Source: Portulaca oleracea (lineage: Eukaryota > Streptophyta > Magnoliopsida > Caryophyllales > Portulacaceae). Taken from it: DNA of 64,000 bases. The stretch spans positions 27,835,355 through 27,899,354 of the forward strand of contig CM055877.1 of assembly GCA_029582165.1 (NCBI GenBank). Reading direction: 5' to 3'. Positions within the stretch are counted from its first letter, which is position 1. Each line of letters begins with the position of its first letter. Below the pieces are notes generated by a model. It made no database searches, was not told the origin of the DNA, and saw nothing but the letters and a program-made list of their open reading frames with translations. A program made the translations under genes and the position numbers. Positions 56,061-64,000 of the stretch are shown here, one piece after another.

Positions 56061-57910
56061 ATATATCAAAGAATATGCTAGAATATTATGATTAGATACT
56101 TCCCTGATTTACGCTGAAATTTGGTCTTTCAATAAAAATATGTCGGGTTTGATTCTGCTGTGTGGTTGGACGTCCTCATTTGATGAACTTGAGGAGGACA
56201 TCAACATCTGTAGTTTATTTCTACAGTGACAATTGTGAATTTAGGGTTCATATATCAATTTTCTAGATTGAAATAAGGGATTTAGTGTTGTTAATTAGAC
56301 ATTATTAGCGTGAATTGAGGGGGTTTAATATGTTTAATTTGCTGCCTATCGGTTCTGTAGAGAAATGATGAACCTTGATGAGTTCATTTTTGTAAATTAA
56401 TGTCACTAATCTAATATACACTCAGTGCAATTTTCCTCTAATTATTTCTATTTGTTTAGTGTGTCTTAGTTGGTCCTGGTTGATTTGATATCTAGGTTGA
56501 TACTTGATTTGCTTAAATTGATTATGTTCTACACAATTGTTGTCTAGAATTCTCTACAACTCATGCGTCTTTTTTTTTTTTTTTTTTTTTAAATACTGTA
56601 TCTTTTTTTGAATACCTGATCTGCTTAGATCGAATTTTATGATGTTGAAATTGAAAAATTATATTTCGGTGTAGTTGTCGATGTGTTGTTGTGGAGGAAC
56701 AAGAAGATATCTGCCCCTGTCTTGGCGATGGGCACTACAATCTGGTCCAGTTTGAGCTGCTTGAGTGCCAACTCCTCACCCTCATTTGCCACATTTTTGA
56801 TCATCATTATTGCCATTTTGTTCCTGTGGGCCAATTCCTGCATATTTATCAACAAGTGAGGCTGTGGGCAATGTTCCTTTAGTCAATTGGATGTTTTTGT
56901 AAAATTGTTTGCTTAATGAAGGTAGCCTCCCATAGAAACCATTGCTCAAGTTTGTTGCTAAATGAGATCATGACAAATTCAGGCTCGCTGTATTGTATAA
57001 ATCACTTTCTTATATTAACTCAGGTCAGGTTTTTGGTGCCAAGTTTTGGCAATCAGATGGCTTGATGATGAATTGATGCAATGAGTTTCTTATGCAACAC
57101 CCAATAGTTGACACTTTATATATATATGATCAAAGTACAATAAAGAAGAATATGTCAGATGAATATGATAATTTTGGTCAGAGGAAAACCCAAATGAATA
57201 TGATAATTTTTGTCTAATTAGTAGATAAAGCTAATTAAGTTATTAAGGGGAATTGAGATCATGACGTCGAAATCATAAATTTTCCTAAAATTTTACTGGT
57301 GTTTGGTGTATATGATAAAATTTGAAGTTAATGTAACTATCATTTGGATAACCTTAAGTCAATCATCTACCCCGCTTTTGTCAATAACCATTCACCTTAC
57401 TCATTGATAGCTTTCAATACTTGCCATCAGTAATTACATTTCAACACTTATAATCATTGGTTAATATTGTCGGGTTTCGCATGTGAACTTGTTGTATCAC
57501 GAACTCTTTACATGATGACCTTATTGTACCACGAACGCCTTACAGGATGACCTTCAATATTTTACCATGGCTATTACGTGATTTTAAAATGACTTTTTAA
57601 CACAAATGTGACTGACATTTTATCAAGTGATGACGTTATCAAAGTCACCCCAAATAAATTATTGGTCACCGGTATAATCAGTAAAAAACACTACGTAATT
57701 ATATGTATTATGATAAATTTATGGTAGGACAATCTCACATAAGACATACTCTGACAGCAAATGATTCTTAATTTCATTGCAATCACAATTTATCTTTCGG
57801 ATTCCAATGCTCACATGCTTTCATTTTTTTCTTCCCTTTCTTTCTTTTCTCTTTAGTAATAAACTTATGTAGTGTCTTTTCTTACTACATACAGACATTC
57901 ATTGTACATA
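56061..57910. other. Intergenic with one 72-codon ORF
   Basis: AT-rich; poly-T at 56569-56590. The minus-strand ORF 56855-56637 reads MLINMQELAHRNKMAIMMIK then EELALKQLKLDQIVVPIAK; composition looks coding-like but I recognise no family. It could be a captured or pseudogene fragment. Nothing else seen. Confidence 0.4.
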
Positions 57911-57918
57911 TATGTTTT

Positions 57919-58319
57919 GGGAAATTCTATTTGGTGGGCTTCAACCTTTGCCTATTCCAAATTGTCAAGCACTTTTTAAATTATTCCAAGTGGTAGGTTT
58001 ATTTTGAAAATCATTCAATTTTGTGAGCTTCTTCTTGTAACGTTGTTAATATATTACTCGCAAAACTTTCCTACTCTTCAATTTCATTTAACTCCCCTAT
58101 CAATCTCACAATCGAACTCACTTGGTATAATATCTAAAGTGTTTGACAACTCGGAATAATTTTTAAAGTGCTTGAAAACTTGGAATAATTTTTAAAGTTT
58201 TCAAAATAAGCCTACCATTTGGAATAATTTTTAAAATAAGCCTACCACTTGAACTAATTTCAAAAGTGGTTGACAATTTGGAATAGGCAAAAATGGAAGT
58301 CTACCAAATGGAATTTCCC
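57919..58319. mobile_element. hAT-like MITE, 401 bp
   Basis: Inverted ends of about 58 bp beginning GGGAAATTCTATTTGGTGGG, flanked by the perfect 8-bp duplication TATGTTTT (57911-57918 and 58320-58327). Internal repeats of TTGGAATAATTTTTAAA. No ORF. Confidence 0.88.
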
Positions 58320-58346
58320 TATGTTTTATTACTTTTAATGTTAGAA

Positions 58347-58485
58347 GGAGAGCCTCCTCGCAACGATTGAGTTATATTGTCGTATGATTGTGAGGTTACT
58401 GGTTCGAGTCCTTGAAGGAACCTCTTACAAAAATGCAACGTAACATATTTCCTACGTTACACCTTTGTGGTGAGACCTTTTAATA
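58347..58485 (+). mobile_element. Au-type SINE, 3'-truncated
   Basis: Same family as 51901-52094: GATTGAGTTATATTGTCGTA, B box GGTTCGAGTCC, then CAACGTAACATATTTCC and ACACCTTTGTGGTGAGACC. The 3' third is missing. Flanked by AATGTTAGAA at 58337-58346 and 58486-58495, so the short form itself was inserted. Confidence 0.85.
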
Positions 58486-58495
58486 AATGTTAGAA

Positions 58496-58892
58496 CATCG
58501 AATCGTATTAAGGTGAATTATGGGGTTAAGTATAATGGTAACTAGTAAGTTGAACTTTCAAAATGTATTATAATAAGCTGAATTATTGGACCATTAAATT
58601 TTAGTATACTATCATTATATTTTCCTACATAACACTAAAGGATTCTTGTTTCCCTACAAGGCAACTAGATTGAAGTAATCCTCAATTTTAATAAACGAGA
58701 TTGTACTAGGCCGGAATATTATATATTTGATTGTAGTAAGCCAAAATAGAGTTCATTGTGGACCGATTCGGTTGTGATGCACAGAAATTTGATGATCCAA
58801 TAAATTATATTATTATGGTACATTTCTAAAATTTGTCTTGCCTTTGTCCCAACGCCTTACAGTTTCCTTTAATATTTTAGTTTCTTTTTTTT
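58496..58892. other. Intergenic, nothing recognised
   Basis: AT-rich; no ORF. Confidence 0.45.
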
Positions 58893-59445
58893 TATGGTTT
58901 TTGGATGATAATATACCGACCTCTGGGGGTGTTGGATTGTAATATATCAATATCTTTAATATTGGACAACAATATCCATGATTTTATACCTAGGTGAAAT
59001 TATTATACTAATGGTAACTAAGGAGATGGTGAACTAATCTCCATGCTGATGTGGCTAGCGAAGGGAAAAAAACTGTCCCAGCCAATAATCCCGTTGACCC
59101 TTCCATTTTTCTCACTAACCCTCATTACAAAACATTGGTGTGCCACGTCATTACAAAGACCGGTTCACCACCCCCTTCGTCACTGTGTTAGGGCCGATTT
59201 TTTTTAAATGTGGGTTAGTGAGAAAAACGGAGGAGTTAATAGGGTTACTGGGCAAAGGGCGGTTAATTTCACTCCGCCTGTCACGTTAGAATAGAGACAA
59301 GTTAATTAGTCACCACCCCTTAGTCATTGTTAGTATGATAATCTCATCTAAGTATAAAGGTTAGAGATATTGTTATCTAATAGTAAAAGTCGGTTTATTA
59401 CAATATCCAATGCCCAAAAGTCGATATATTGTCACCGATTATCCT
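58893..59445. mobile_element. Foldback MITE, about 550 bp
   Basis: Long imperfect inverted arms: GGATGATAATATACCGACCT at the left corresponds to the inverse of TCGATATATTGTCACCGATT at the right; both arms contain ATCATACTAA/TTAGTATGAT forms and GTTAGTGAGAAAAA. T-rich flanks (TTTTTTTATG on both sides) may be a duplication. Confidence 0.65.
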
Positions 59446-59631
59446 TTTTTTTTATGTGCAATCGTCCATTATTAGTAGCTACATTATCATCGTTGCTATA
59501 ACTGTGGTACTAATATATTTGTTTAATAAGATTATTTTTGTCTATCATCCCTTTATTTTGTTTACTTATATGGAGCTTTCTTAACTCATATGTGTAATAT
59601 TAGTTTTAAAATGACTTATTGTACTTTATTA

Positions 59632-59634
<3 letters not shown>

Positions 59635-59677
<43 letters not shown>
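59635..59677. repeat. (TA)n microsatellite
   Basis: An uninterrupted TA run of about 43 bp. Confidence 0.95.
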
Positions 59678-59682
<5 letters not shown>

Positions 59683-59867
59683 CATATTTTAACTGATTAT
59701 ATTTAGTAAATTGAGTTTCATTTACGACCCTTAATTTATAATATGAAATAAATTAAACTTTCTTGTTGTCATAAATTTATAATTATAAAGTAAGATTTTT
59801 GTAAATAATATTGATTTTGATATGTTTCTACAGCCATCTTATTTGAATTAGGTTCGTAAATTACAAC

Positions 59868-61090
59868 AACAACAAACTCCCAAGGAGACACGCTTGTGCG
59901 TGGTTTGGAGATGCAGATATAGCCGACCTTCCCTACATGAAATAAAGTCCATGGAGAGGTTGATTCCTACGGACCTACAAAAATCTTTCGTAAAACCACT
60001 TTGAAACTAGAGTACAAACTAAAAGAAACTCAAAATGAAAACAACTGGAAAACAAAGAACGAGCAGAAATTAAGAAGGTTGCATAAGTTAAGATATGCAT
60101 ACCAGTGCGCATTAAGCGATTGAGGAAGAGCAAAATGTATCAAATAGGACACACGCCAACATACCAAGGTAAAACAGATTACCCTATTAGCCAACCTTAC
60201 CCTACCATCCTAGTGCGAACTCTCCAAAGTATTCTATCTAATGTCATGCCCTCCGATAACCATTGATGTTTCAAATCACCTCTAATCACATCTCATATGG
60301 ACTTTTTAGGTCTTCCTGGTCCTCGACGCCTAAGGGAGGGGGTCCTAATCCCTTCGCACCTCCTAACAGGGACATCCTCGCTTCTCCTACGGACATGCCG
60401 AAACCATATGAGTCTAGTCTCTCTCAACTTATTCTATACATATGCGTTACCATGCTTCTCCTTTACCCTTGCTTTCACTTCGTCATTCCACCACCATGCC
60501 CCTCATACGAACTGCACCACCTCGGGGGACGCTAGGTAGATCCTTAATCGTTCTTCGAATACACTTAGCCTTCTTCTCCCACCTATTGACTCCATCCTCT
60601 CTCGACATTCATAAGCCCTCTTCTCTTACGCATTCCTTTAGTGACTCTATACTTTCCATATTTAACCCCCACCACTTGATATTGAAACACTCCACCAGCC
60701 CTACTGTTTTATTTAAAGTTCTTTTCCTTCAAATCTATGACCAAAAGTTTATGTGTCGTCGTCAATTCTTCGTTATGCAACAATTTCGAGTCCTTACAAG
60801 TCGCCCTATCACAAGCTTGGTTAGAAAATAATCAATTTGCATCTTGGACAAACCACTTGAAAACATCACTAAATGACTCCGCTTCTTCTTAAACTACGAA
60901 TTCACGACAATTAAATCGAAGGCAACTACAAAATTCATAATAGACTCATCGGCCACCACTATTACCAATCCCAAACCCAAAACCACCAGTCTCATACCCT
61001 TTACTCGATGCTCTAATATGACCATCGAAGATCCCTCCTACCAAGAGCTTCTCGCTACGTTCACAAACTAACTCAAGAAATATATGATAA
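59868..61090 (-). mobile_element. RTE-clade LINE, RT deleted
   Basis: On the minus strand 61080-60900 reads LLVGGIFDGHIRASSKGYET and GGFGFGIGNSGG, the endonuclease D-F-N-G-H region with N changed to D; about 60840-60770 reads KMQIDYFLTKL; then 60410-60215 reads WFRHVRRRSEDVPVRRCEGI and GPGRPKKSIWDVIRGDLK, the C-terminus of plant RTE ORFs. The reverse transcriptase between them is missing. The 3' end is a TTGTTGTTGTTG tail (59869-59880 on the plus strand), as in plant RTEs. Plus-strand ORFs here are shadows. Confidence 0.8.
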
Positions 61091-61277
61091 CGAATCAATG
61101 ATACTAAAATTATCCGTAGATATCTCAATTGATCATTAATTAGAAAATTTTTTGTTAGTTGTTAACTATGACAACCACCATAACAAAAACGAAACTCATT
61201 TGTATATATGTGTCAAATTTTATTCTGACTATTTATTTCTTTTATTTAGTTAAAAAGTTATAAAATATATTCTCTTA

Positions 61278-62361
61278 CAAAAAATTACTTAGAGGTACCC
61301 TAACTTTTGGTAAAATGTTTTTTTGGTACCCCAACATTTAAAAACTAATTTTGGGGTACCCTAACTTTTAGAATTAGGAATAATTAGGTGAATTTCCGGC
61401 CAATGATTTGAATTCACTGGTGAGGTTTAGGTGGGAAATTGATTAAGTATTTTTGTGGAAAAAAATGCCCTTTATTTATTAGAATACAATAAAAAAGGTC
61501 GTTAATAAACCCCCTCCCATTCGTTTTGTTCTTTGTTTCTTCTTTTGTTCTTCTGTTTCTTCTCTGTCACTTCTGAGTTAAACAAGACTGGAAGCCATTG
61601 AAAGGAAGATTAGTTAAAGAAGAGATAAGGTATGTATTTCACTACGTATGTGTTAGTACATCAATGTTTGGCTGAGGATTTTGCGAATTTAGAAAACTAT
61701 TTTTGGATCTAAAATCAAACTGTTGTGTTTTTTGTTGCAAAAAAAACGAGATTGAAAATGAAATTGGGAATTTGGGAGGTAAAACGAATTTGGGGGTTTT
61801 AGAGTTTTGGGATTAAGGTTTAGTGTTGTGAAAACGAACTTGGGATATAAATTTTGTGGTTCAATTGTGAATTTAGGGGTCACAGTTTTCTTAGCTTCTA
61901 GAGATTCAACTCACCATTTTCGGTTTTTGCAGCTTCTGGAGATGACGACCAAGAAGATTGACGAGCGACAGTGAAGAAGTGATGAGCGACAATGAAGAAG
62001 TGACGAGCGACAATGCTTTCCTCCCCCGTCAACAAGAATGATTAAACCCTAACCATATGACAAACCGTCGATTGAAGAGAGTGGAAGTTGAGGGGGTTGA
62101 TTGTCGATGGAGAGGAGTATTAGACAAGACATAAGGTTCTAATACCCAATTAGTGAAGGCGGGGAACTAAAAGAGCATTACGTCACTATAAAAAATTAAG
62201 GGTATTTCTGTCAGTTTACATAACCCATCGGACTTTGGCCATAAAATCACCTCCTAATTACTATTCCTAAAAGTTGGGGTATCTCAAAATTAGTTTTCAA
62301 AAGTTGGGTACCGAAAAAAATAGTTTCTTTAAAAGTTAGGGTATCTCTAAGTAATTTTTTG
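61278..62361. mobile_element. Mutator-like non-autonomous element, copy B
   Basis: Inverted ends start CAAAAAATTACTTAGAG and extend about 100 bp with repeated GGTACCCTAACTTTT. Flanked by a 9-bp duplication with one mismatch, ATTCTCTTA (61269-61277) and ATACTCTTA (62362-62370). Shares both outer parts with 52382-53807. No transposase. Confidence 0.85.
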
Positions 62362-62681
62362 ATACTCTTAATTAATTTTTTTTTTCAAAAGTTTAAAATT
62401 TAAAATATATTAACTCTAAGTTAAAGCCTAATAAAAGATAATTTGAAAAACACTTAATTATAATTTTTTGTATACAAACTATAATTTAAAAAATATTTTA
62501 TAATTTTGTGTTAATTGAAAAAATGATGGTAAAAAAAGTAAGTTAGATAAAATTAGTGCAATCTTTTTCATTCATTACACATATTATTAAAATACACTTA
62601 TATGTAACTTTATTTGTGACTTTGGTGAAATATAAGATGATTATAATGCATCGAGATATTATAATTTTGCTTTTAAAGCTA

Positions 62682-62945
62682 CTCCCTCCGTCCCTTTTTG
62701 AATGTCAAATTAACTACTTTTACAAAATCTATAAATGTTGGAAATAGTGTGAAAAAAATTATGTATGGACAAGTATACCCTTCATTAAAAGAGAAGAATA
62801 AAGGAGAATTTTAAAAGGTAAAATAAAAATTTTATTCAATAATTAGAGGTAATATAGGTATTTGAATTATTGGAAATGTAAAATTGACAAATAAAAAGGG
62901 ACAAGTTAGTTAAAAAAATTGACACTCGTTAAGGGACGGAGTGGG
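62682..62945. mobile_element. Stowaway-like MITE, 264 bp
   Basis: CTCCCTCCGTCCCTTTTTGA and inverse AAGGGACGGAGTGGG, with TA on each side (62680-62681 and 62946-62947). No ORF. Confidence 0.88.
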
Positions 62946-63142
62946 TAGTTATTAGTGAAAGGGGACAATGAAAGTCACTTAAGTAGAGAATATTGGAAAA
63001 GTAGGTTAAAAAAATTATATATGGATAAGTTACTTAAGTTAGTTAAAAAAATTGACACTCATTAAGAGACAGACCAACCAGATAGTTATTAGTGAAAGGG
63101 GACAATGAAAGTCACTTAAGTAGTGAATATTGGAAAAGTAGA
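62946..63142. repeat. 137-bp tandem duplication beside the MITE
   Basis: TAGTTATTAGTGAAAGGGGA (62946) is repeated from 63083, each followed by CAATGAAAGTCACTTAAGTA. The intervening TTAAAAAAATTGACACTC-TTAAG is a second copy of the MITE's right end, so the duplication included the MITE border. Confidence 0.75.
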
Positions 63143-63630
63143 TGTCACATCGCCATTAAATTAACGATTTTAGACTTGAACAAGTTGGGCTAACCTGGCT
63201 TCAAAACATCACGATCGCGGTCAATTTGCATCGACATAGTACTGTTCATTGATGCGTAATTTGCCTTAACTACAGTACAGACCCAATTCTCTAGTATGTG
63301 ATTGCAAAATCAGTTTGACTAATCTTCAAGCTGAGTTCGTATGCTGTGGTGGATCTATATATATTCGATTTAGGAGTGTTTTATATATTTCTTATTATAT
63401 AAGTATTTTTTAAAAATAAAATAATAAAATATCAATAAATATCAATAAAATTAAATATTAAATTACATATTCACAAACTTAACAAAATTTCACATATCAT
63501 ATAAATATGCCTACCAAATAAATTAAAATTTCACATTAACTAGATATTTATATCTTAAATTTATACTGATACACAATTACCAAATTCATTGACTTACACG
63601 TTTTGTTAATTATAAAAAAATAATTTGACG
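63143..63630. other. Intergenic, nothing recognised
   Basis: AT-rich; no ORF. Confidence 0.45.
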
Positions 63631-63885
63631 CTCCCTCCGTCCGAACTAATTTGTCAAATTTACATTTATATGGTATTCGATGCAACACTTATACCACTAA
63701 GTTTTCACGTTTCATCTTAACAAGACTAATAATATTGTATTCAGGTAAAAATATTTTTCACCACAAATCTAATAGTGGTAGTATTATATAATAACTCAAC
63801 GTATAATTTGATAAATTAACGGTTAAAATTTAAAAATTCTGACTTAATTAGTCATACGTGAAAAATTTATTTGGGACGGAGGGAG
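63631..63885. mobile_element. Stowaway-like MITE, 255 bp
   Basis: CTCCCTCCGTCCGAACTAAT and inverse AAATTTATTTGGGACGGAGG-GAG. A TA follows on the right, but the left flank is CG, so the left duplication has mutated or the end is misplaced. Confidence 0.75.
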
Positions 63886-64000
63886 TAATATTTTAGGGTT
63901 TTTGAGTTGCTACTAAATTGGACACCTATTGTTTTTTGTGACTTTTTTACGTTGTCCACCCGCTCCAATTAAAAAAATTTATTCCGAATAATATTAGAAA

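Noticed and set aside
60263..60831. Plus-strand ORFs of 80-129 codons
   Set aside because: They are shadows of the RTE LINE coding sequence on the minus strand, which has recognisable motifs.

Overview
The window is nuclear DNA of a flowering plant, most likely a eudicot. It is AT-rich, contains one intron-bearing host gene, an ATAF-type NAC transcription factor on the minus strand (42375-44653), and is otherwise packed with plant transposons: Ty3/gypsy Tat and Athila types, a chromovirus remnant, L1 and RTE LINEs, Au-type SINEs, Mutator-, hAT- and mariner-like elements. The LINE with an RRM domain in ORF1 resembles the BNR type first described in beet, but that is not enough to name the species.

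Region 1-17.9 kb: a decayed L1 LINE (minus, about 1099-17930) was split inside its reverse transcriptase by an 11.1-kb Tat-type LTR retrotransposon (element A, 2914-14018, minus, target duplication GATGG). Element A has LTRs, primer binding site, polypurine tract and a gag remnant but no recognisable pol. Its 3' part carries a 31-bp-type tandem array, an antisense TATA box and exon-like ORF, and dozens of short palindromes.

Region 17.9-32.8 kb: remnants of an older LTR retrotransposon, with a 1.76-kb solo LTR (19735-21494) whose empty target site survives in a paralogous copy near 32140; a degenerate Ty3/gypsy pol on the minus strand (21690-23070); and a non-autonomous Athila-like element (element B, 26225-31618, plus) with a 595-codon ORF made of a Gag capsid piece, a zinc knuckle and a long acidic region.

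Region 32.8-41.2 kb: a broken Tat-lineage gag-pol (element C, plus) with two RNase H domains and an antisense ORF (minus, about 39005-41115, with its own TATA box), itself interrupted by a 651-bp hAT-type MITE.

Region 41.2-64 kb: the NAC gene with a TATA box and three G-box/ABRE cores upstream, then small transposons. A 2.08-kb TA-flanked element with about 475-bp terminal inverted repeats (45515-47590) carries three correctly phased exons of a STRUBBELIG-receptor-family LRR gene, a clear gene capture. Two 9-bp-TSD Mutator-like elements, two Au SINEs, several MITEs and foldbacks, a copia-like LTR fragment and an RT-deleted RTE LINE fill the rest.

The most unusual feature is that three different LTR families here (element A, the solo LTR and element B) each carry their own array of 14-18-bp palindromes, with arms that change together; element A also has four internal hairpins with co-varying stems.
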